From Entophlyctis helioformis (Eukaryota; Chytridiomycota; Chytridiomycetes; Chytridiales; Chytriomycetaceae), in contig JAHLKH010000049.1 in NCBI GenBank assembly GCA_025526915.1, positions 1-64,000 on the forward strand: a stretch of 64,000 nucleotides of DNA. The letters are read 5' to 3'. This document shows positions 21,410 through 32,487 of the stretch, piece after piece. The notes beneath the pieces were generated by a model. That model was not told where the DNA came from. It worked only from the letters and a program-made list of their open reading frames with translations, and did no database searches. Positions within the stretch are counted from its first letter, which is position 1, and the number at the start of each line of letters is the position of its first letter. The position numbers were made by a program, and so were the translations under genes.

Positions 21410-22535
21410 ATGGGTGGACGGGCCCGAGTCCCGCAGCCAGACGACCTGGCAGACGCTCTCGACACACTCGCCCTCGACGACGCTCCCGGCACAGAGGGCA
21501 CCGCCACAGCCACGCCACATCTGGACGCCCTGCGCAGAGAGCTTGCCGAGATGGGCATCACCGACGTCAAGGGCAACAAGGCCGACCTCAAGAAGCGGCT
21601 CGACAAGGCCAAGAAGCGCCAAAAGGCCCAAGAGGACCGCATTGCCAAGGAGGCTGCTGCCGCTGCTGCGGCGGCGGTGCAGGCCGCCAAGTAAAGTTGG
21701 ATGCTCTGGCCGGATGCCCTGTCTGGATGCTCTGGCGGCCCCGCTGTCCTGACAGCCGATCGCTTGCACGGACAGGCCGCAACCGTACGACATATACCTC
21801 GTGTGCGACATCGAAGGCACCTGCACGGACGACTCGTCGTTTGACTATGCCAACGAGATCATCGAGTTCCCCGTCATTGCCGTCGACGCCGCCACTCTCG
21901 AGGAGGTGGGTCAACGCAGCCGTTGTTGCCGTTGCGGCCGTTGCTGCCGTTCCTTGCCCCAGATCTGCCGACTGATCACGGCACCTTGGCCACAGCTCGG
22001 CACGTTCCACAGGTTCGTGAGGCCGCTCATCAACCCGACCCTGACAGACTTTTGCACGCGCCTCACGGGCATCACCCAGGACATGGTCGACGCGGCCGAT
22101 CCCTTCCCCACGGTCTTTGCAGACTTCCAGACGTGGCTGTCCACCCTCACGGCCACCGACGCCGGCGCGGACCCGCGTTCGGCCATCTTTGTCACCGACG
22201 GGCCCTGGGACCTGCGCGACTTTGTCGAGAAGGAGCTGGTGTACTGCGGCATCGAGCGGCCGGCGTTCATGAAGAAGGTGGTGGATATCCGCAAGTGCTA
22301 TGCCGAGATGTACAAGACCAAGGCCAATCTGGCGGGAATGCTCGAGGGCCTGGACATGGAGTTTGAGGGGCGGCAGCACTCGGGGCTGGACGACACGACC
22401 AACATCGTGCGCATCTTTAGGCGGCTTGTTGCCGACGGGTGTCGCATGGCTTCCAACACGAGCGTGCACAAAAAGGCCAGCGGCGGTGCCTGGAAGACGC
22501 AGCGCAAGAAGGTCGCTCCGCCTGCTCTGGAATGA
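21410..22535 (+). CDS. ERI1: ERI1-like 3'-5' exoribonuclease with SAP domain
   Basis: 316 aa from exons 21410-21690, 21776-21905 and 21996-22535. An N-terminal SAP motif (LRRELAEMGITDVKGNKADL) is followed by an Ala/Lys helix and a DEDDh exonuclease domain. That domain has VCDIEGTC (first Asp and Glu), DGPWDLRDF (second Asp) and RQHSGLDDTTNI (His and last Asp). YANEIIEFPV and CTRLTGITQ are typical of 3'hExo/ERI1. Family members trim histone mRNA, 5.8S rRNA and small RNAs. The start follows the promoter motifs directly. All catalytic residues are present. Confidence 0.95.
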
Positions 22536-22620
22536 AGCCGTCACTGCCACATCAGCCTCCGCTTTTTCGACTAAAGTTGCCACAAGTTGGGGCAACAGCA
22601 GCAACAGCAGCAACAGCAAG

Positions 22621-24021
22621 ATGGGTGACTGCTCGGTCGTCCGCAACGCTTTCCCGTCCGTCTACACTGGCATCGGCGACTGCTGCACCTTCCCTGGCAT
22701 CGTCTGCTCCAACGGCTCTTCCGGCAGAGTCACTGCTTTGTGAGTTTGCGCTCTGCCACTTTGAGCCGGTGCACACTGCTCAACCCTGAACGTCCCTGGG
22801 CACTGCAGGTACCTGTACGACGCCAAGCTCGGTGGCACTATACCAGGCGGTCTCGACGCTCTCACCGAGCTCACGGCGCTGTAAGTCGACGGGCTGTGCT
22901 GTGGGTTGTGGCAGCTGCCCGCTTGTCCGTCAGGCTGCCAGCTTGAACGGGCAGCCACAACGACCCAAATCTGGCTTGCGCCTCATTGCCGGCGATCCCA
23001 CTGACACTCTGACGAGCAGCAACCTGGGAAAGAACGGCCTGACGGGCCAGATCCCTGCGTCGCTCGGCAACTTTCAGAAACTCACCTGGCTGGCCCTGCA
23101 TGACAACTCGCTGAGCGGCCCTATCCCTGCCGAGCTGGGCCGCTTGACGACGCTGCAAAAACTGTACGCCGCTCAAGCCGAGATGTGCTGGCGGACGTCC
23201 GCAGGCTGACTGGCTGCTATGCGAACAGGGACATCTTCAACAACAAGTTCACGGGGCCTATCCCAGAGTCTATTGCACGACTGCCCAATCTGATCACATT
23301 GTAAGTGCTGCACGGCGGCTGCTGCCGGAGGCGTTGTGGTCACTGACGCGAGATGATCAACAGCGCGTTCAACGACAATGCCGGGTTGTCGGGCACGATG
23401 CCCAACGGGTTCCCTGCTCTCCTGGCATGCCGCGGCCAGAACAGCGGTGTGTGCACCACAAGCGAGAACCTGCGGTCCATGTGTGACGTCAAGACATGTG
23501 CGTATCTGTAGCCAGCCTCCCCTCTGTCGGCAGACGGCGTGCCACTGACCTTGTCCAAACCAGGCCTCATCACGCTCGCTCCGCCCGCAGCAACAGCCAC
23601 CAGCACGGCAACTGCTGTCGATTCAAAGGCATCAGACGGACTGCCGGTTGCAGCCATTGCCGGCGGCGTTGTTGGCGGCGTCGCCGTGATCGCAGGCATC
23701 ATCGCCGCCATCTTCTTTGTCCGACGCCGCAATCCTGGACCTGCACCTGGCAAGACGACGGCGGCCGGCGGTCGCGTTGGCGCCTCGCATCCGCCGGCCG
23801 GCCTGGTCGAGCGCGCGATGGAGGATGGCACAGGCATGTCGTCTCCGTCGACGGGTCTGGTCGAGCGCACGACGGAAGCTGGCGCAGACGCGACGGCTGT
23901 CACCAAGACGGCGACGCCTGCGACGGCCCCTCTGCGCGTTGTTGCCGACGAACCCGCCGGCGACGATCAGGAGCCCCGCCCCATGCCTGCCCGGGCCAGG
24001 CGCACCAACATGCCCCGCTAG
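22621..24021 (+). CDS. Leucine-rich-repeat single-pass membrane protein
   Basis: About 332 aa from exons 22621-22739, 22809-22880, 23020-23163, 23229-23300, 23364-23497 and 23564-24021. The N-cap (CCTFPGIVCS then GRVTAL) and repeats such as LGKNGLTGQIPASLGNF resemble plant-type receptor LRRs. A second Cys-containing cap, a transmembrane segment (VAAIAGGVVGGVAVIAGIIAAI) flanked by FVRRR, and a short hydrophilic cytoplasmic tail follow. No kinase domain is present. No signal peptide is visible in front of MGDCSVV, and only 85 bp separate it from ERI1, so the true start may differ. The first four introns all split a leucine codon in phase 2 at the same repeat position. Confidence 0.85.
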
Positions 24022-24113
24022 GCCTGCCACGGCGTGCCACCTGTGCGTCTGCCGTTCATCTACCGTCGTCCATCCCCCAATACATGTACTTGCCCGCACT
24101 TTCCTCATCTCAG

Positions 24114-26480
24114 ATGATCAACAGGCGGACGCTTCGCCGCTTCGTCGCCTTTGCGCTGCTGGTCATCGGCGGCCTGGCCCTCATGTCGTACCTGGACCAG
24201 CCACCGGCGCCGGCATCGACGCCATTCCAGCAGTCGCTTGACACCTCGGCCAGCAGCACAGGCGGCACAGGCGGCACAGGCGGCCTGGGCAAGCAGGGAG
24301 TCATGCCTGGCGGCGGCGTTGTCAACAGCGATGCTCTGGTTGATGCTCAAGCGGCAGATGCGTCCAAGGCAGCCAACAAGCCGGCTGCTGCACCTCCTGC
24401 GGCCGCGGTGCCCAGCAAAAAGACCAGCAGTGCTCCCCCTGCTGCTGCCTTGAGCAGGCCCAAGTTCAATGGCAAGCCTATCAAGCTCGACAACGTCCAA
24501 GTGTTTGAGCACGACGGATCCGCCGACACCGCCAAACGTGACCACGTCCGCCAAGTACGTCCTGATTCTGGCAGCCAGATCCGCACCTGACACCGCTGAC
24601 AACGTGCCGGCATGAGCCAGATGATCAAGCATGCATGGGACGGATACCGCCAGCATGCGTGGGGCTACGACGAGCTCAACCCGCTGTCCAAGACGGGCCA
24701 CAATTGGACCGTCGGATCGTCGCTGCTGTTCACGCCTGTCGACTCCATGGACACGCTCTGGCTCGCGGGGCTCCGCGCCGAGTTTGCCGACGCCAAGCGC
24801 CTCGTGCTGAGCAGCCTGAGCTTTGACGTGGATGCCGAAGTCAATGTGTTTGAGACCACGATCCGCGTGCTGGGCGGGCTGCTCGGTGCGTACGAGGTCG
24901 ACGGCGACGAAAAGATCTTGGAAAAGGCTGTCCAACTGGCCGACAAGCTCATGGCTGTGTTTGACACGCCGACCGGCATCCCCAAGAATTTGCTCAACCT
25001 GGCCAGGTACGCAAGCTTTGGCCTTGAGCCTGCCGTCTGCGCTTGTGTGCCGCGTGCTGACTCGCGTTCTGATCTGCTCAGTGGCCGGGCCACGGCTGGC
25101 GCGGTTTCGCTTGCAACAGCGGGCACGCTGCAGCTCGAGTTCCAGTATCTCTCCGACGTCACGGGCATTGCCAAATACGCCAATGCTGTAAGGCGTCCCC
25201 ATGCCGTCTCGCCAGTCTTGCCAATCGGCTGCTGACGCTACTCTGCTTGGTATCGCGTAGGCACTGTATGCAATGGAGCAGCTGTACAAGACTCCACAAG
25301 TTATCCATGGATTGTACCACTTGCATATTGAGATCCAAACCACCCTCAAGTCGGCACTGGGCCGTAAGTCCAACTGGAGGGCCAGCCATGACGGTCGGTG
25401 TCGAGGCTGACCGTTGACATGCCACCAGAGGAGTACGGTATTGGCGCAGAGGGCGATTCGTTCTACGAGTATCTGCTCAAGCTGGCCATTTCCACAAAGG
25501 ACGAGCGGTATCGCCAACTATACGACGATTCGGCAGATGCAAGTGACCATTGGCTTGCCATGGGCAAGTGCGTTCATGTGCACTGACATGCTGGGCTGCA
25601 GGCGGTCGTGAAGAATATGCTGGTCACCACGAGCGATGGCGAGCATGCCTACCTGCCCAACCTCAAGTACGGCCGGCACGACTCTTCCTTCCACCATCTG
25701 GTCAGTGTTTAGCATTTGTGCCGTGACGCTCCATCGCAGGGTCGCTCATTCATGCCACGGCACACGACAGACCTGCTTTGCTGGTGGCATGTTTGCGCTG
25801 GGTGCCGTGTCCCAGCCCGACGGCAACTCGACGCGCATGTTCAAGACGGGCGAAATAGTCACCAAGACGTGCTATGACTCGTACCAGGCTGCGCCATCGC
25901 GCCTTGGTGGCGAATGGGTTGGCGCCAACAGCGATGGCAAACTCAGGATCGACTCGGCCTCCTACCTGCTCAGGTACGCTGCTGCTCTACCAGACGCTGC
26001 ATGCAGCGCGTGCCACTGACTGTGCAGGCGCAACGCAGACCTGAAGTCGTCGAGTCCATCTTTTACATGTGGCGGTTCACCAAAGACGTCAAGTACCGCG
26101 ACTGGGGATGGAACATTGTCCAGGTAAACGCCCCCAGCTTTCCGCCCAGCAAGCGACCCATCCATCTGTTGACCTACGCTCACACCTGCACGTCTTTCCC
26201 CCAGGCGCTCGACAAACAGTGCAAGCATGCCGCTGGCTATGCAGGCATCAACGACCAATCCCGGCCACACGACCGCCAGGAATCGTTTTTCCTGGCCGAG
26301 ACGCTCAAGTACCTCTACCTCCTCTTTGCCGAAGACGAGGCCCTTGTTCTCGACAAGTACGTGCTCAACACCGAGGCACATGTGCTGAGCATCCGCTCGC
26401 ACGGCAAGCGGTCGCTGGCAAGCAAGTGGATCACCATCCCGCCCGCTGGCGCGTTTCCCCGACAAACGCGTCCATCCTGA
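24114..26480 (+). CDS. GH47 alpha-1,2-mannosidase, copy 1 (one frame break)
   Basis: Type II membrane glycosidase that trims N-glycans in the ER/Golgi. Exons: 24114-24554, 24621-25006, 25082-25187, 25261-25363, 25429-25542, 25602-25700, 25771-25973, 26039-26123, 26205-26480. A short basic cytosolic end, a signal anchor ([18 protein letters not shown]) and an Ala/Pro-rich stem precede the catalytic domain: [85 protein letters not shown] and the calcium-binding NTEAHVLS. The join 25542/25602 leaves one extra base, so either the assembly has an indel or splicing is non-standard there. The tandem partner lies 104 bp downstream. Confidence 0.9.
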
Positions 26481-26518
26481 ACCACTCCCACTCTCCCTCT
26501 CCTCCCAACAACAACAAC

Positions 26519-26524
26519 AATAAA
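26519..26524 (+). terminator. Poly(A) signal AATAAA after mannosidase copy 1
   Basis: Perfect AATAAA 39 bp after the stop codon, inside a CAA-rich tract and 61 bp before the next gene's ATG. Confidence 0.6.
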
Positions 26525-26584
26525 GCGACCGCCCCCGCCAACAACAACAGCAACAACAACAGCAGAGCCTGCCAAGCATCCGCG

Positions 26585-28899
26585 ATGGTGACCATGGTGA
26601 AAATGACTCGGCCGCCGCGACGGAGTCTCCGGCGCATGGTGCTGGCCGGTGCCTGCGCGCTCGTCTTGGTGGTGATGGTGGCGCTGGTGCGGTCTGGTCT
26701 TGACGGGTTCGACCCGGCTCGCGGCCCGCGGGTCACGGACCGCCGGCTGGCGGCGGCATTCAGCGACGCCCGCGACCCGCGCACGAGCATCGATTTCAGC
26801 GTGACGAGTCTCAAAGAGTTCAGGACCATGCTGAGTGAGTGGTAGGCGTGCAGTGTGGTGTGGTGCTGTGTGATTCGTGGTGTGTTGCGTGGTGTCTGCT
26901 GCCACTGACGGTGGACGAGTGACTCGTAGACTATAAACAACAAAAGGACGGTGCGCGTGCGCGGCTTGGCGGCCACGAGATCGTCGAGAGCAGCGACAGT
27001 CGCCAGACGCGCACGGGGTTCCCGCCATTCCTTGAAGGCGATCGCGGCTATGTGGATAAGCCCAAGCAGGCCAAAGTCAAGGAGGTGTGAGCGCATTTCG
27101 CTGTATCGCATGCGATGCTGGTAGACTGATGGATGGACTGATGGATGGATGGACACACGCACAGATGATGAAGCATGCTTGGGATGGGTACATGACGTAC
27201 GCAAAGGGGGCCGATGAGCTGCAGCCGCTGAGCCAGACACCCTTTAACTGGTACGGATCCGTGAGTCTGCTCTCGACACCCGTTGATGCTCTCGACACGC
27301 TCTATATCATGGGTCTCGACGCCGAGTACAACGACGCCAAGAACCTCGTGCTGTCACAGCTGCGTCTCGACTCGAGTTTCGGCGTGCGCGTGAGCGTGTT
27401 TGAGACCAACATCCGCGTGCTGGGCGGGCTGCTCGGCGCATATGAAGTCGACGGCGATATGGCGCTGCTGCGCATGGCTGTACGTGTTGGCGATGTGCTC
27501 ATGGGGGCTTTCGATACCCCGAGCGGGCTGCCTGTCAACTGGATCGACCTTCACACGTGAGTTTGACTGCCGGCGTGGTTGCGGCAGTGGGGCCGTGGTG
27601 CTGATCCGGTCTGAATGGGTCTCGACCCGCGTGCACCTGCAGTGGGGTTGCCAGCGACAACGAAGGGATGCAGCGGAGCTCGTGTCTGGCCGAGATTGGC
27701 ACACTGCAGCTCGAGTTTCAGTACCTGTCTGACGTGACGGGCGATTCAAAGTATTCCGACGCGGTAAGGAATGGTGGCTGATGGCATGACAGGCGTGATG
27801 TCTAACAAGCGTACTCGGTGCAGGCATTGTACGCACTGGAGCAGCTGTACAAAATGGACCGCCCTGTGCGTGGTCTCTACCCTCTCTACGTCAACATCCA
27901 TGAGCGCAAGTTCAAAGGTTTGCACCAACACACAACTCGGCTGTTGATCAAGGCGAGCGTAGACAGGCTAACCATTGTTGCCCAGCTGCGTACGAGTACT
28001 CGCTGGCAGGTGAATCAGACTCGTTTTACGAGTACCTGCTCAAGCTGTTCATTTCGACGGGAGAGAAACGGTACCTGGACCGGTTCCATGAGGCTGGTCA
28101 GGCCATCGATCAGTACCTTGTCAAACGCAGCGAGGACGGCACGCGCGCGTTTCTATCGCACGTGTACGCGGATCTGCGTCCAGGCGCCAACACGTTCCAC
28201 CACCTGGTAAGCGCATCCGCGACCATTTCCAGATCCCGCCCATGCCGGGCGATGCAGTCTCGCTGACGCACGCGTCACCAACAGAGCTGCTTTGCCGGCG
28301 GCATGTTTGCGTTGGGAGGAGCCGTCGATCCATCGTCGCCCCGCTCAGACAAATGGAAGCAGCTCGGCGCATCCATCACCGAGTCGTGCTACGGCTCGTA
28401 CGCGTCTTCCAACTCGGGGCTGGGTGGCGAGCAGGTGGACGGAACCTCGCTGCGGCCTCTCACGGAGTCATACTACCTGCGTCCAGAAGTCGTCGAGTCG
28501 CTGTTCTACATGTGGCGGCTGACGCATGACATCAAGTACCGCACATGGGGATGGTCGATTGTCGAGGCACTCGAGTCCCGCTGCCGAGGCGCGGCCGGGT
28601 TCCATGGGCTCAGCGGCACATCCGCGGCCAATGGCGGCGGCCATGATCGGCAAGAGTCGTTCTTCTTGGCCGAGACGCTCAAGTACCTGTTTCTGCTGTT
28701 CTCGGACGACGACACGGTGCCGATCGAGGGCTACGTGTTCAACACCGAGGCGCATGTGCTGAGCATTCGCGGCTATGGCCGGCGCACAGATGCGAGCCAG
28801 TGGGTGCCTGTTCTTGGTGTCAACGCGTCGCAGCCTGCCGGCCGCACAGCCAGTGCATCGGCGAGTCGTCCGCGCAGAAGCACTTCCAAGCGCCCTTGA
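26585..28899 (+). CDS. GH47 alpha-1,2-mannosidase, copy 2
   Basis: 615 aa from exons 26585-26834, 26930-27084, 27165-27556, 27643-27763, 27824-27917, 27986-28206 and 28285-28899, all in phase. It has the same layout as copy 1: signal anchor (LAGACALVLVVMVALV), stem, then [92 protein letters not shown] and NTEAHVLS. The C-terminus carries an extra Ser/Arg-rich tail. Three intron positions of copy 1 (near 25550, 25974 and 26124) are absent here. The donor at 27918 is GTTTGC. Catalytic residues are intact, so both copies are probably active on glycoproteins in the secretory pathway. Confidence 0.93.
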
Positions 28900-28918
28900 T
28901 AAGCATCGGTCAAGCGAC

Positions 28919-28924
28919 AATAAA
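28919..28924 (+). terminator. Poly(A) signal AATAAA of mannosidase copy 2, 8 nt before the DET1 ATG
   Basis: AATAAA begins 20 bp after the stop codon at 28899. The candidate ATG of DET1 is at 28932, so cleavage should fall within the next gene's 5' leader or coding start, and the two transcription units must overlap. Confidence 0.6.
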
Positions 28925-28931
28925 GGGTTGC

Positions 28932-31900
28932 ATGTGGAAGTTGCAACACGACATGAACGTGGGCGGCTTCAACGACGATGGCGGCGGCGACCAGGAGCCA
29001 CCGCTGCCACCGTTCCTCGCGGACACGCAGGCCGACATACCGGCACGCAGCCTGCGCCCTCGCCTGCCGCGCGCAGGCACCAGCATGCTGCTGCCGACCG
29101 GCTCCAGCACCAACCTGCAGCGTCGGCTGGCCGCACGCGAACTGCACAGCGGCTGTGGCGGCTCGTGGTGGACCGCCACGGGCGGCGACGGCACCAGCAG
29201 CCACGGGTCCCGCTCGCCGGCCCTGGACGCCCGCCTCGTGTACGCCAACGTGTATCCGAACCGCACGGCCTTCAATGCGGGTGCGCCGGCCTTTGTCATC
29301 CGCAAGTTCACGCCAGACGGCCGTGTGAGTGGTGCAGCGCCGATGCTTTCTGCCGGTGGGCGGCCCGCCCGCCCGCTTGCTCTTGCCATGCATCTGTTGT
29401 CGCTGGCAACAGAGAGCGGCGGCGCAGAGTGGCCACAGCGGCTGACGTGCCTTGGTTGCCGTGGACAGCATCTCGTGTGCTTTGGCCAGAACATGCACTC
29501 GGTCATGCTGTTCTCGTATGCGATGCCGCACAGATCGACGACCGCTCCTGCTGCGACTGCGACTGCGACGTCCTGGCGACTGCGACTGGCTGCTACAGCC
29601 ACAGAGGACTGCAATGCTGCCGGGCCATCGCTGGCGACGTCGTCATCCCTCGACTCTTCTGTGCATCCATCGTCTCCATCCCCTGCCGGTCCGTTTGCTG
29701 CATTGCCGAGCCGCCACCATCTGCTTCTGTTCGAGCCGCCGCGTCCAGAGCAGCCGTCGTCATCCACAACAGCTGGGCAGGCACCGGATCTGTCGTTTGA
29801 CGACGTGTTCAAGCTCAAGTACGAGCGCCCCATCACCAGCGGCCATGAGATCCTGTGCAAGGACTTTTGCCTGTTTACCAGCAACAAGCGCCACGTAAGA
29901 GTGTCAAAGTGAGGACTGCCGAGTGGTGCTGGCGCTGACACGGCTCTGGCGCAACAGATGATCCTTGCATCGGTCGAGTCTGCATCGGCGGCATCGGCAC
30001 CGTCGCAAGGCCGTCGGTTCCCAACGTCGCTCGACTGCATCTCGAAGCTGGACCATATCACCTTTTGGGTCGTGGACGTCGAGTCGGGCGATGTGCTGGA
30101 CAAGAAACGGTACAAGAACGAGTACATGTATCTGACAAATCACGCTGGCGTGCATTTGTACGAGGATCTGCTCAGCATCACATCGGTGCAGAACCAATGC
30201 ATCTATCTGCTGCATGTCAAGGTGCGTCAGAGTGCATGGTTGGCTCAGGTGCAGTGGTTGGCTGGCGCTAACCAGCGAGTGGGATTGGGCAGGAGTCTGG
30301 ACGGCTTGTTGAGCTCAACACGATAGGATACTACACCAACGACGACGACGAGCTTGTGCTGTCGATGCAGCGCGAGGCTGAAAAGCGCTATCGTCGCCGT
30401 GTGACGGAAGAGGCACTGTCGAGTTTGCGGTCGTTGAAGCAGCCATCATCGTCGTCATCAGAGTCTGATACAGACCCCATGGCCGGATTATTGCCCCAGC
30501 AGCTTGGTGCAACGCAGCCAGCCAGCGATGCAGAAGACATGCATGTGGATGACAGCAGTGCAGGAGCCGAAGACGACGATTTCCAGGTTGGCGATATGCA
30601 GGGTACAGAGCCCGCGGGGTCGCAGCGGCTAGGCAGACACCGAACGCGAGTCATGAAGCCGCAGCTAGCGTACCGATCTGCGTCGGAAGCACGACCCGAG
30701 GCAAGCCATGTTGCAACGGTGATGACATACCTTCAGCGATCTGCGCGCAATCAGCAGCACTACCCATACATGATACCACGTGGTCCAATGGCATCAGCGG
30801 CATCGGCGTCAGGTATTAGGCTAACCGGGAGCTTGCAAGCACGACGACGACATCGATCTGAACAGTTTTCGGAGTTGCGGAACACCGACGTTCCAAGAGC
30901 GTCGGATGTGCCCGCGACTCCAATCCCACAAGCCTCGCCAGTCCTTGTAGCGCCTGGAGCGCCGCTTATTGGCCGTCGGTCACTGCAACGCCAGTCCCGT
31001 TCCATTTTCGGCCGCACACAGCCATTGCTGTTCGCACCCCGAAATGTGCCTGCATTCGCGGCCACCGCAGCAGAGCGAGTCATCACAGCAGCGGCAGCGT
31101 CAGCAACAGCACTCGCGCAGATGGATGAGGCTGTCGCTTCGCATTCATCGACTCGGCAAGCGAACGGGCGGCTGGTGGTACAGCATGCACAACGTCGGCT
31201 GCACCATTTGTTTACAGACGATTGGGTTCAAGCACCGTTTGAGTCTATCATGCAACTGCAGCAATCGTTACGGCCGACTGTACAGCAGCCTGTCCAACCA
31301 CCGCGACGTCGCGTGCCGTCGTTCCCAGCCAATGTCGCATCCGTTTACCGCTCGCTCGTTGACGCTGAGCAGCTGTCAACAATCACTCGACAGCAGCCGG
31401 CACAGCAACTCCGAATCCAGATTCCTGTACAGCCCAATGACTTGCCGTTGCCCACGCTGATGGAGCCACTGCATGAGCCCGAGAAGACGCTTGACGAGTC
31501 CGCTGCGCCTCTGGGCGGACTCAAGCACCGCATCATGGCCTACTTGTACCAGCAGGCGGCTGCAAGCAGCTCCCCAGGTGCACTCACGCACTTTTATCGC
31601 ACATACGGCCACTTTCTGTCGCTTGTCATGTGGCGCACGCAGTTTCTTGACCGGCACAGCCTGCTGATCAAGTATGGCAGCGCAGAGATGGCGATTGGCC
31701 GCGGACTCTCGAGACCGAGCGTGTCCAGTGCCACCAATTCGGCCTTCTTTGTCATTTACTCGATTCGCGAGGGGCGAGTTGTTGGCGTGTACGAGAACAA
31801 CTCTGTGGATATGCTGCGGATGGCCGTGTCGTGGGGCACGCTGTTCTGTGATGGCAGCCATGGATCCGAGATGGGCACGTGGGTGCACAACAATGTACAT

Positions 31901-32465
31901 GCGCGGGAGAGTGTTGAGCGGAGCATGTATGCCGTCTGCCAGGCTCGCAACGGCGGGTGAGCTTGGCCATCTTGCCATGCACGGGATCTGACCGAGGGAC
32001 CCTGTTTGCTGACGCAAAAATGTGTATGTGAATGTGCGGGCAGAACTGCGCAAGCGATCCGGCGCTTGTTGTCTACCTTGCCGGTTGGCACGCAGACGCA
32101 CATTGAGTCGCCGTACTTTGACCATGACGTGTACTCGTTTGACGACAAGAGCATATCGGCGAGCGACCGCATGCGACTCCTGCAAGACTGTCCGCCCAGG
32201 TTTTATTGCCGCGCCACGGGAGCGTTCAAGTTTTGCATCGAGAGTGGGCCGTCTGCGGATGCATCGAGTCGGACGCAGCAGATGTGAGTATGGGGCTGTG
32301 GTGCGTGCTGGTGAGATCGCTGCATGTATGGATGGCTAACGAGCAGTCTGGCCGTACAGACGGTTTGTGATGTACGTGTTCCATCCGACGGATCCGTTTG
32401 TGATGACTGCGGAGCATGTGCAAGGACGCATATCTGTGCTCAACCTGCACTATGCGGATTTCTGA
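28932..32465 (+). CDS. DET1: DET1 homolog (DDB1/CUL4 ubiquitin-ligase adaptor)
   Basis: About 1030 aa from exons 28932-29324, 29469-29894, 29958-30221, 30293-31956, 32044-32283 and 32360-32465, phase-consistent. DET1-type landmarks in order: FTPDGRHLVCFG, HEILCKDFCLFTSNKRH, LDHITFWVVDVESGDV, HAGVHLYEDLLSITSVQNQ, then after a long Ser/Gln/Arg-rich insert LKHRIMAYLY, MWRTQFLDRHSLLIKYGS, FFVIYSIREGRVVGVYEN, ARNGGTAQAIRRLLSTLP, SPYFDHDVYSFDDKS, FVMYVFHPTDPF. Known DET1 acts with DDB1 and COP10-type E2 partners in CUL4 ubiquitin ligases. The start may be 28932 or 28953. The insert between about residues 370 and 760 is unusually long. The last intron skips a nearer AG. Confidence 0.88.
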
Positions 32466-32487
32466 GGCTCGCGAATGAAGGGCATGT

